From: Isoetes taiwanensis
Lineage: Eukaryota; Streptophyta; Lycopodiopsida; Isoetales; Isoetaceae
Direction of reading: 5' to 3'
DNA length: 64,000 nt
Assembly (NCBI GenBank): GCA_021234155.1
Contig: JAJEKV010000226.1
Coordinates: forward strand, 372,001-436,000
How positions within the stretch are numbered: the first letter of the stretch is position 1; the number at the start of each line of letters is the position of its first letter. Below, piece by piece: positions 12,001 through 22,223 of the stretch. A program made the translations under genes and the position numbers. The notes below the pieces were generated by a model that was given only the letters and a program-made list of their open reading frames with translations, searched no databases and had not been told where the DNA came from.

Positions 12001-14330
12001 TACAAGGTCGGTTTTGCAAAGAAAACACTCATGCCCTCCGCAGCGGGTATCGCATCCACATCCTAGGCCAATTGACTACGAGTGTGTTGGAAGTGAGCTA
12101 CTTTGGCTTCTTGGAGGTCGGGTGGTCTTCGGCCCGCGGAACTTGGTCCCAGGGCAATGTCGGCGTTCCCGAGTCCATTGGAAGAGCCAAATCGCGATTC
12201 AGGAGAGGAGAGGTCGCCCGTCAGTCCCGGGGGGCCTTGAGGAGAGAAATCCCGGGAAAAGCGGGCGGGGGATTTTAGGGTCAGTAGTGCTCGCGTCAAC
12301 ACCCCACTCCCGTCAAGTCCGCAGCGCCAAAGGTCCCGCGAGAATCGACAAGGAGAGGGCCCCAAAAACGTAAACCACGTGGGTTGCGGGTTCTAGAAGG
12401 GTTTGCGTTTTGGGGGGGCTTTGATACATTGCACTTGGGACTGGCGAAGGCTGCAACCGAGAAATCGAGCAAGAAGGCCCGGCGGGGCGGAGTTTGGGCC
12501 TGTCCTCCTCCCGATGTGGCAAGTAGAAGTCGGGGGCTTTTTGCGATGGCAAGACATTCATAAATTCGCAATTAATGCATTATGCGAAAATAAATTCTGA
12601 TTTTTGCCATGGATTCCTAATCCATCTCGGCCTACGCCCAATTTTGAAAATTTTGAGGAGAAGGTCTAGGTCAAAGGGTTAGCATTAGAGCGGTCGGGGC
12701 AGTTGACCCGGGGAACAGCCCAGCGGCACCCTTCCCAAGTCAAAGCGAGGCCGGGGACCTTGGGGATCCCTCACAAGGGGAGAGTCCAGGACCCCAAGGC
12801 GGGATCAAAAAGTTCGAGGCAGCCCTTCTGGCGCTCCCATTTTACTGCGCTAATGACCACCCCCTCCGGGCCCGGTTCCCCTATCCGGCCGTTGGATCCT
12901 CGGATTCGGGGGGCCCCTCTTGGGAAGGCCCAAAAGATTCAGATCGGTCTGGGAGAACTTGTCAAACCGCGAGGCGTCTAAGGTCGTCCTTGTAGAAACA
13001 TGATGTCTTGTCGTTCGAGACGCAGGGAGGCTCGGAATGGCAAATCGACCCTGCCAAATCGTCGGGAATGGCGAAATTACCCTAGGGAGCAAGTTACAAG
13101 TCGGGTTTGCAAAGAAAGAAACACTCATGCCCTCCACGACGGTATCGCATCCACATCCTAGGCCAATTGACTACGAGTGTGATGGAAGTGAGCTACTTTG
13201 GCTTCTTGGAGGTCGGGTGGTCTTAAGCCCGCGGAACTTGGTCCCGGGGGCAATGTCGGCGTTCGAGTCCATTGGCGAGCCAAATCGCGATTTGGAGAGA
13301 GGAGGTCGCCCGTCAGATCCCGAGGGCCTTGCGGAGAGGAAGTCGGGGCAAGCGGCTTAGGGGATTTTAGGGTCCGTGCTCTGGCGTCAACACCCCCACT
13401 CCCGTCAAGTCGCGGCAAAGGTCCTTCGAATCGACAAAGGAGGGCCTCCAAAGCGTAAACCACGTGGGTTGCGGGTTCTAGAAGGGTTTGCGTTTTGGGG
13501 GCGAGACTTGAATACATTGCACAGGACTGGCCACAGCCGAAAGAATCTGGAGCAAAGGGAACTAGCGGAGAGTTTGGGCCTGTCCTCCTCCGATGTGGCA
13601 AGTAGAAGTCGGGGCTTTTGCGATGGCAAGACATTCATAAATTCGCAATTAATGTATTATGCGAAAATAAATTCTGATTTTTTGCCAGCTGGATTCCTAA
13701 TCCATCTCCGGCCACACACCCAATTTTGAAATTTTTAGGAGAAGGTCTAGGTCAAAGGGTTAGCATTAGAGCGGTCGGGGCGGCGGGGTTGCGGGGAACA
13801 GAAGTGGCACCCTTCCCAAAGTCAAGCGAGGCGGGGACCTTGCGGGGATCCCTCACAAGAGGGAGAGTCCAGGACCCCAAGAGGCGGGATCCAAAAGTTT
13901 CGAGGTAGCCCTTCTGGCGGCGCTCCCGGGGCTGCGCTAATGACCACCCTCGGGGCGGTTCCCCTATCCGGCCGTTGGATCCTCCATTCGGGGGCCCCTC
14001 TTCGGGAAGGCCCAAAAGATTCAGATCGGTCGGGGAGAACTTGTCAAACCGCGGGGATCGTCGAGGAGGTCGGCCTTGTAGAAACCATGATGTCTTGTCG
14101 TTCGAGACGCAGGAGGCTCGGAATGGTAAATCGACCACCTGCCAAATCGTCCAGGAATGGCGAAATTACCCTAGGGGAGCAAGTTACAAAGGTCGGTTTT
14201 GCAAAGAAAGAAACACTCATGCCCTCCACGGCGTTATCAGCATCCACATCCTAGGCCAATTGACTCTGAGGAGTGTGATGGAAGTGAGCTACTTTGGCTT
14301 CTTGGAGGTCGGGTGGTCTTCGACCCACGG
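1..14330. repeat. GC-rich tandem array of ~1.1-kb units (satellite-like)
   Basis: The block 'aaattctgattttt' recurs at 431, 1564, 2654 (altered), 3728, 4823, 5945, 7058, 8167, 9278, 10384, 11504, 12592 and 13669, giving periods of 1074-1133 bp and about thirteen units. The left end is outside the window; the right end breaks off within a unit near 14,330. Each unit has an AT-rich stretch of about 150 bp (around 'cattcataaatt' and 'aatccatctc') and about 950 bp of GC-rich DNA. Blocks kept in nearly every copy include 'gtcaaagggttagcattaga', 'aattaccctagg', 'catcctaggccaattga', 'gtgtgatggaagtgagcta' and 'tttgcgttttg'. Differences are mostly 1-4-nt G/C-rich length changes at fixed places, so long reading frames in single copies are not shared and the array does not look protein-coding. 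I see no 5S, 18S, 25S or tRNA sequence. Head-to-tail order and size fit a satellite or an expanded spacer repeat; the family is unknown to me. Confidence 0.93.
2654..3727. repeat. Strongly diverged unit inside the tandem array
   Basis: This unit has the right length (1074 bp) and keeps array landmarks: the segment near 2946 with 'ggatccaaaaagc', the 'ggaatggcgga' block near 3120, 'gaggccaattg' near 3213, and 'caagacattcataaattcg' near 3690. It otherwise differs from its neighbours at a large share of positions and is richer in A and T. Units on both sides are close to the common sequence, so this copy has escaped whatever keeps the others alike, or it arrived from an older array. Confidence 0.75.
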
Positions 14331-14639
14331 ACCAAGGGTCAATTTCTCCAAAGAGGGTAGAGGCCATTCGGGCGGTCGAGGCGATTGGACTTCACCCTTA
14401 TGTCGGAGTGTCTAGGTGGCATATGTTGGAGCAGCGTGGAAGAAATTGCTTATGGAAGTTGCAATATTATTGTTGCCTATAGTATACACAAATAATCGTC
14501 GTGTCAAAGTATTTTTCTTATTCATATGTGAAAAAATATAATATAAATACAAATTGCAAGTTCAAACAATGGTGGTCTCATATCATAAAAATAGTCTAGC
14601 CTCCATATTCGAATTTGTCATCTCTTCTTGGCCCTCAAA

Positions 14640-17600
14640 TATCTTGGGGGGGCGAGCCTTGGAATTACAAACCACCAAGTATCTTGCAAAGGATGCGGAA
14701 TGAAGGTGACCTACAAAACCTCTATTACATTAGCTCATTTAGTATTCGCATATATAAAATTTATCAAATCTAAGTAAACATACTTGTTCACATTGCTCAA
14801 CCCTCATGGCGTGTCTTGACCACGATATCGGACGAGTCGAATCTAGTGAATACAAACCACTATGATCTTTGCGTATCATTGGCATGAGCACCGATTACAT
14901 ACAAGATCAAACCATTCTACATCAAACAACATTGCTTTGAATCATCTACCGACATCGACCTCAATGATAGTCTTAATAGTTCCAATCCATTCCAACATTG
15001 CTTATTTGGATTTAGGTGCACTACCGGTCGGCAAAGCGTATTAAACTTTCTTTGATATGCCACAATCATAAGTCGTTTTCCTTCATCCGTGCTTTTTCCG
15101 TGTAGGAAGTGAGCACGAAGACCACATTGATGCATATGAATTATACTATAAAGAAAAACAAAGCGTTCAAAATAACAAAGGAAAATGATAACTATATATA
15201 AAGTTGCACTTACACAAGCGGAACCGCGCCTTTAGTATATGCCAATTCTTCACTAGAAACATGTTAGCCCACGTTCCCTTGCCGCCTCTAGTTGTTGGGA
15301 CAACCAAATTTTGTTTATATCACTTGGCATAGCTTTGTAGATCATTTGGAAATGGTTGTTTTGCGATACTTTTGTCGATAAGCGTCTTCTCTCATCATCT
15401 CTTTTTGTTTTGCTTCATCGTACCTTTTTATCCATTTCTCCATGTGAGTGGGTTGTAGATGAAACTTATTGACTTTCGCTTGTTCCTCTATTGTGAAAAA
15501 TTTGCTTTGCGGTCTTCCTTAGGAACTTCTCCAATTATAGTCGGGTTGTCTTCATCCGGTCCATAATCGTGGAGCATTGGGGTGTAGATCGGCTAAGAAC
15601 TTCGGTGACATAGAATAATGACTCGGGCTAACCAACCTTGACCATGCATCCCTCGGGCCTTGCCTTGGCGCACAAAGTCCTTGAGGACCTTTAAAAATGG
15701 TTCTATGAAAAACATCCACCTAGGATTGGTTGTGCACGCAAGCTCCACCGTCCACTAAGTGAACTAATAGGTGAGTTTGTATGTCTAAGAAACTCGTTGG
15801 GAATTCTTTCTCGAGCATACAACATGCTTCAACCACCTTAGTTAGCATGTACGCAATTTCTATTGTTGGAATCTCTTTTTTTTTTGTAATCCATCTACAT
15901 GTCAATAGGAAAAGAAAAACAAATTGTGAGAGTTCAAAATCAAGTCAAATAAAGTGATTTCAAAATCATGCGAACCTAGAAAACTCGATGGGAGACATAT
16001 TGCCGCGTAGTGGGCCGTGTGCCGAGGCGACCTCTTAGAACAATAGGCATAACAAAGCTGCACATGTCGAGATGCAATTATGTTGCGTTGAAGTACTTAT
16101 AACATACAATGTAAAACTAGCGATAATGAGCGAAGCATACCTGCAACATCTTATGCCAATGGTGGGATTTCAACCTGTTAACTCCCTTCGTTCGAAAAGC
16201 GTTTCATAGCGAATGCATATATCCGTCGAGGTCTTTATAGCCTTGATGCATCTCGAGCGAGCTTCATACCTTTTTTCTAAGCCGCGATCAATCGACACTG
16301 TGGCCTTGTTCCTTCTTCTACATTTAGCCATGCTTTAGCCGATCCGACTTCTTGTAGATCCTCCTATGTTGCATCTGTGTCCTTCGTCCTATGGCGTGCC
16401 TCAAATGGATGTGAAACATTTTTGAAGATATGCATAGGATCAAGAAGATGATGGATCTTCAATTACATCCAATATGGTAGAAGGAAGAAGGATGATTTCC
16501 ACTTCATTCCCGACTTGTTTATCCTTCTCATGACTTTTTTTTTTTTTTCTTTGTTTGCGGCATCCCATTGGATTTACCCCAATCTTTCATTGTCAACCTT
16601 TTGGGAGGTTCTTGATTCAATGTTTGTCTCTTGGGCCTCACGTATCGAAAGTCGATTTTTCAAGTGGTAGGAATCTCACGAAGTTTGCATAGACATTCTT
16701 GTGCAATGCCGTTGCCGGCGTGAATTCAATTGTTCAAATCCACACAAGTGGCATGCGGCATATCGGACACTTGGAGTCAGGAGATTTCATACAAGCCGGG
16801 CCAATCACTTTCGTTGTCCACATCGGGATTGCTCTCAAGGTAAATCTTTGTTCGCATGGAGTTCTCTTGAGACATCATAAACTTCAATACCTACACTCCA
16901 CGGTACCAAAAGTTCATCAATAACTATTTTGAGGTATGGATCTAGTGTGTATCGGCTTTTTAGGTCACGGTACTAGTAAGACAACCATTAAATGGCTAGT
17001 CTTCATTAGCAACCATGGGGGTAGATTGTAGTTGATTAACACCAGCCCGCGTTGACCATGCGTGCCCGGCGTCCATAAGGATGCGCCATCCGTTGCGGAC
17101 CCTAATCGAGATTTCGTGGCTCACTTCCAAATTACGGCCCATGTTTCATCAATATGCTTCCATTGCTTTCGCGATCACTAAACCACGAAGCATATTGTCA
17201 CTTGGCGCGTAGCGACACACCAACCCATGGCGAAGCTAGAGACTCACATCGAAACAAATAGCTTTATCGCGGCGGGATCAATGGAAAGTAGCGAACCACC
17301 TTTATCGGGACGGTCTTTCCTTGGCGTCTGCATTGTACCCTAAGCGACACCACATTTAGGGACGCGTTTTTGTGTCCTTGTAGATGTCATTTGGATAATA
17401 TACCATGTCATCATTTGGACAAGCATGAATCCTATGGTATCCCAAACCACTACTTGCCAATATGTTTTATTTCATGCGGCTCCTAGGTATAGTGTTCCCT
17501 TGTGGAAGTATTTTCTCTTGTAATAACTTTTGCATGAAGTCGAGATTCAATTAACTTGGTGATTTCAAAGTGTACTTCTTGTAACAAAGCCATAAATATG

Positions 17601-17920
17601 GCGTTGCTCCATTTAATTTGGCTTGAAGGTTTAATATCAATAAAGATGTTGCCAATCTAGATCTTCATTTGCCCTACATATAATATAATACTTTGTCGCC
17701 TCCTCAATAAATCTTCATGACCCGTCAATAGGATTTATTTGCTTCTTCGAAGTGGTTGTCGAAGATCGAGATTGACGCATCTAACATATCGGCCATGGGT
17801 TCCTCAAGCTCCATGTGGCCGGCGTCGTCTTCATCGTTATTGCTCGTCGTCTTCATCGTTGTGCTCGTCCTCTTGATGTTGTACTCTTCATCATAAGTTA
17901 TCTTAGATGTTTGTACCATA
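14640..17920 (-). pseudogene. TNP2-like CACTA transposase, decayed
   Basis: On the minus strand several blocks of the plant TNP2 transposase can be read in different frames. Near 17,370-17,440 is GLGYHRIHACPNDDMVYY, matching the family's conserved 'GLGY-IDACPNDCMLYY' stretch. Near 17,130-17,165 is QWKHIDETWA ('AWKHIDE'). Near 16,990-17,040 is YNLPPWLLMK, followed by a short hydrophobic run as in TNP2. Near 15,720-15,905 is a DUF4218 block with MLEKEFPTSFLDIQTHLLVH, followed by WMFFIEPFLKVLKDFV in another frame. Near 14,640-14,720 is a DUF4216-like piece with DTWWFVIPRLAPPRYL. The order matches an intact TNP2 protein of roughly 900-1000 residues. The protein would bind the subterminal repeats and cut at the ends. 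Stops and frame changes separate every block, so no functional product is expected from the sequence as given. Confidence 0.85.
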
Positions 17921-19603
17921 TTGCTCGATGTATTCTATTTACGCTAGCCTTAATGACTCTTGATGTAAGCCAATTAAATGCGGCTTGGATGTGGTCTCAT
18001 ATCCACTCGCCTTGACGATTGCGGATACAAAAAATATATGTTACATGCATTGAGGCGTGGCAGTGGGTTCTTAAACATGTTGTAATATAAAATATAAATT
18101 TCCGTCTTAAGCAAGCCACTTATTGATGATAATAATCATATAATTTCATTCCACAAAATAATAATTAAATACATGGTAAGACTCCACAAAGGGACAACAC
18201 AACTTATATTAATTATAATTCGGTACATCATCAAAAGACCTCGGTATTGGTCTCACAGTATTCATCTTGAATGAACAATTCATCACCAAACGAAGACTCT
18301 TTATAGCATCTACCATAATATATCTCCCTTCAATTTTCAGCCTAAAGAAATCTTCTTGGTCCTTTTTGCCTCGGCGAAATCACAATTGGTAACCACGGAT
18401 TCTCGATAGAAATTTTGTTAATAAAAGCGACAAAGGTTTCCATGTAATTTGGGATGACCATCAATGTATTTCAAATCTTTCTTTGTTATCGAATTACGGC
18501 TATTCTTAGTGCATTAAATTTAGGCCATAGATGAGCATGGGCCTTGGTGCTTACTCAATTTATGCCAAGCCTCAGAGTTGTATTCGGGACCTACATATGG
18601 CATCAAAGGAACACTCGTGCCATCTTTGACTTTTATATTTGTCATAATATATAATCCCGGACCGACACCGGGGAGGACGACTAGTTTTAATCAAGTCTTG
18701 CATACCCCAATATGTAAATGGCTCCCCATAAATAATTGAAACACCTCTAGGCCATATCTTAGGAATTTTTACGGTCCTTTATGCGTAAAGGCTTTAGCAA
18801 ATGGACTAGTTCGTGGAATGCTATTTTCTTCCACGAGGATCTAGTACATTCAATTAATAATGAACGTTGTTATTTCCTAGAATCATGAAAACGGCCGGCC
18901 ATACTTGTAGAGTTCTATCACATAATGGGATACTCTTTCTTGAAGTTGATGGCTTTCTTTTTAGGGTTCTCTGTAAGCATTTATGGTGTCAATATCATCG
19001 CTTCCAAGGACAACATGGCCCCAAAATCTACATATTGCTTGAGCTCACTTCATTCTCGGTTTCTTCCTAAGAAAATGCAAGTAAAAATAAGTTGAGATGT
19101 CGATTCAAGTGCGTGAGAGTAGTTGGCGTACCTCGTTGGAATATCGACATGTGCATCGAGGAAGCGATTGGATTTATCGACCATTCACCCGTGTATTTAT
19201 CAAGCGTGATCGATGATAGTCTTTCTCATCCGTTTTATTTGTCCTTTGCACATGGCGCACTTGCAATAAAGCGCTCTGTCAAGTACAACTGAAAAAAGTT
19301 TATTAGGATACAAAGTTGGCAATCATTGAAAACATGTTTCTAGTACATCACGTCGGCGGCATTCATTTTCGTGCATGCCACTAAAAATTTGCGGGGAAGA
19401 CTCGGACGGCTGGGTCTAAGTGGACTATTTGTGGCAATTGTTGGAGTAACATCTTTTTGGCCGTCGCCATTTTAACAATCTTGCGGCTTTTGTTGCATTT
19501 CGTTCATAATTCGGCTGGCGTTTGTCTATGTTGTTTACTACAAGCAAAAATGTTAATAAAACTAATTTAATGTATTAATGTGACTTTAGATCTATTTGAT
19601 TGA

Positions 19604-20006
19604 GGACCCTGAACTTCGATACATCTAGTCCTCTCCATTCAGGATGGAGCCGACCCAGTACCTTGATCACATAACCCTAAACCCATATTGTAATGTTTAG
19701 CAACCACTAATTGTGGGGCTGAACCGATACACCTAGTCCTCTCCATTGAGATGGAGCCGACCGATTACCTTGATCATGCTACCCTTCATACAATTTGTAA
19801 TATTTATAGACAATATGATTGAGGTAGGCTGAACGTAGATGCGTAGTCCTCTCCATTCGAGATGGGCAGGCCGATACCTTGATCAAGTTACCCCACACTT
19901 TTTGAAAATTTATAGACAATATGATTGAGGTAGGCTGGGCAGATACTATAGTCCTCTCCATTTGGGATGGGCTGACCCGATATCTGGATCAACCTACCCC
20001 ACACTT
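19604..20006 (-). repeat. Four tandem copies of a ~107-bp repeat inside the CACTA element
   Basis: The string 'tagtcctctccatt' occurs at about 19,626, 19,734, 19,842 and 19,948, each followed by a 'gatgg..gccgacc' block, 'cttgatca' and 'taccc'. The last two copies also share 'tttatagacaatatgattga'. The repeats lie between the coding part and the terminus of the element, where CACTA transposons often keep direct repeats. Confidence 0.8.
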
Positions 20007-20194
20007 TTATAAAACATTTTTAAAGAACTTTTGCTTTAATCAATATCGATGAGGAATTAATGGTATGAACATGATAAACTTAGTGTTAATGCAAGATCTT
20101 ACCTTATGAAGAGAAAAAAACACAAGCCAAGAACTCTCAAGAAATCGGCTACAACAACAATGAAATGAAGATAAATACCCTCTCGGGTTCCGCC

Positions 20195-20627
20195 AAAAAA
20201 AAATGCGTCGATCATCGGCGTTTTAGCGTCGATGATCGGCGTCGGCCTGCGTAGGCATGCCTGGCGAGGCGTGCGTCGGCCTCGGCCGGACCACACATTC
20301 AATGTCATCTCGACACAGCGTCGATGATCGGCGTTCGCATACCCAGCGACCATTACTTCGGCAGGGGACCCGTAGGCATCGGCCAGCCCCGCATGCCATG
20401 TCCGCGCCAGCGCCGCGACCATGCGACGTCGGGCGACCGGTAGGCATACCCGCGAGGCCAAAGGCGACCGTCACTCAATGGCGTTGATGATGCGGCGTTC
20501 AATGGTCCAGCAGTCGGCGTTTGACTGGTCAAAGCGTAGGCGATCGGCGTTGGCCGTCGATTTCGACCGTTTAGATGCGACAATCGGCCGGACAAATGTC
20601 GATTATCGGCGTTGATCCCTTGTAGTG
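20195..20627 (-). repeat. CACTA terminal and subterminal repeat region
   Basis: The last seven bases on the minus strand side (20,621-20,627) give the CACTACA end. The core 'gtcgatgatcggcg', or a near variant, recurs at about 20,203, 20,227, 20,318, 20,480, 20,540 and 20,598, in a local GC-rich patch. In the En/Spm family such short repeats are the binding sites of element-encoded DNA-binding protein; that role is by family analogy. Confidence 0.8.
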
Positions 20628-20639
20628 AAAGGAGATCTT

Positions 20640-21553
20640 GATTCCCATGGAATGCCCGGTTATCGTGTCAGGCGGGGATCCCAAATTACGTAAGTACATT
20701 ACGGAAGATTTCTTTGCCACCATCAAACCAAGCTTGCTATGATGCGGTATATCATCCTCGGATGGATGGTCGGAATGAAGCGTACCAATGGCATTATAGA
20801 GGATATCTTTGCGAAGTTATGTGTGGATAGTAAGCAATCACAATGGGTGACTATATTTATTTGGTCGAGTTTGCCTATAATAGCATGAAGCGGGGAGTCT
20901 TCTAGAATGTCTCCCTTCATGATAAATTCACGGTTATCAATGCCTTACTCGAGCACATGGCATAATCCGTTTCTAAAGTTGAGGTTTCTCAACAACTCCT
21001 CTTGGAAATGCAAGCTTTGGTTGAAGAAGTGTGTGTTTACTTATTGGGCGCATCGCGGTCGTCGGAAAAGTGTTAGCGGATAAGCGGGACCCACAAGTCT
21101 TCAGGTGAAGAATCAATTTGGCTCAAGATTAAGGTTAAACAAGCCAAGCTTAAGATTGGTAGCGCAAAAAGGCACCCGGATGGGGGCTGGGCCGTTCAAG
21201 ATCATTGAATGTGTTGGGAAACGGGCATATCGCTTGGATTTGCCACCCGGCGAAGATCCACAAAGGTCTTTCCCGTGAGTCTTACGAAGCAACATACCGG
21301 ATCGGAGGAGATTTTGGACACTCTCCTTGAAAATAATGAAGAGCATTTAGATATAGTGCACGAAGCTCTTCTTGATGGAGCTTATAAGCGGACCCGAAGC
21401 AAATCTTTGCAATACTTGGTTAAGTGGAAGCACTTACGGTTGAGGATGCTAAATTGGGTGATGAAGATAGACCTTGAGAAGCACTATCCGGACTTCATGC
21501 GGGAATCTCGGGGCGCACCATCAGCGATGCTATCAACCCGCACCCGGTGGTAA
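20640..21553 (+). pseudogene. Ty3/gypsy integrase C-terminal part with chromodomain
   Basis: At 20,740-20,780 the integrase core motif 'YHP-MDG-NE' is readable, with Arg (CGG) in both places where the family has Gln (CAG). It is followed by 'QWV' and a FAYNSM-like stretch (20,848-20,890) and by GPFKIIECVGKRAYRLDLP at about 21,190-21,245, the usual C-terminal segment. A chromodomain follows at 21,305-21,500: EEILDTLLEN, then LQYLVKWKH and a C-terminal acidic stretch, which in chromoviruses recognises histone marks and directs integration to heterochromatin. Frameshifts split it into at least three frames. The pseudogene call rests on the given sequence; some breaks may be consensus errors because CAG/CTG is scarce here. 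Confidence 0.85.
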
Positions 21554-22210
21554 GCTTGAAGGCTTGGTTCGTAGAGAATCATCTGATGAGGGGTAGATGC
21601 ATCTCGGTTAACAATAGTTACCGATGATGAGATCGCCGTGTTCTCTGGGGCGTGGTGTATTGTCAATGTTGGCATATTTGTGAATTGCTTGGAAAACATG
21701 TACTTGATAGGCGTGTTCATCCGGCTATAATGGGAACTTAGCCATTCCTTATGCGCAATGAATTCGCGAAGCAGAAGTAGGCATGATAGGTTCCCTTGTA
21801 GATAGGTTTTCTTTTTAATTCTTATAGGGGGTGGTCCTTCAACCACAACTTAATTATAATATGTATGGATCTTGATGTATTCACGTATGCGGAGCGATTG
21901 GTGATGCGTGACCTGCCCATGTATAGAAGGGTTCTTGATGGCCGAGCTTCTCGTTTTTCTCTTGTCTACATGTGTTACCTTTACGTCTTTGCAATGTTTG
22001 ATATTGGACTTGGTCCTTGAACTTTTGTTATTATTATAATCTTGTGAAATGCACCTTGGTGCTTAAAGCTCTTATATGCTTTAAACTTTAATGTTCTTAC
22101 CTTGAATAAGGAATTACCTTCCTTCTTTTATGTATAATTTCTTATATTTCGGTTTCTTGATTGTGTGTCGCGGGTTTAACTAACCCTAATCTTTGAGGAC
22201 GGCATTATTT

Positions 22211-22223
22211 CTAAGGAGGAGAA
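22211..22223 (+). other. Polypurine tract before the 3' LTR
   Basis: The purine run 'aaggaggagaa' lies directly in front of the LTR's TGTGGCG start. In LTR retrotransposons this run primes plus-strand DNA synthesis. Confidence 0.75.

Larger units (their letters stand above)
14331..20627 (-). mobile_element. CACTA (En/Spm-type) DNA transposon, truncated, minus strand
   Basis: The right end at 20,627 reads, on the minus strand, CACTACAAGGG followed by short repeats of the type 'cgccgatnatcgacg', a typical CACTA terminus with subterminal repeats. Inside, the minus strand carries TNP2-type transposase blocks in order from about 17.9 down to 14.6 kb. No second CACTA terminus appears between here and the tandem array at 14,330, so the other end seems deleted or lies beyond the window. 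The stretch 18.0-19.6 kb should hold the transcription leader or a second (TNPA-like) gene, but I recognise nothing there. The element lies within Ty3/gypsy sequence, which resumes directly at 20,628, so it probably jumped into that retrotransposon. The reading frames are broken throughout; part of that may be consensus error (see findings). Confidence 0.88.

Noticed and set aside
33-14254. Many open frames of 60-218 codons on both strands in the tandem array
   Set aside because: The frames differ from copy to copy because of indels, start and stop at unrelated places, and have no domain. They reflect the high GC content.
1-14330. Array as 5S or 45S ribosomal DNA
   Set aside because: No 5S, 18S, 5.8S or 25S core sequence could be recognised in a full unit on either strand. 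An rDNA spacer origin cannot be excluded, but nothing here shows it.
1-14330. CRISPR-like array
   Set aside because: The repeats are 1.1 kb, eukaryotic in context and lack spacer structure.
20099-20615. Overlapping frames of 60-120 codons at the CACTA end
   Set aside because: They come from the GC-rich subterminal repeats, not from a gene.
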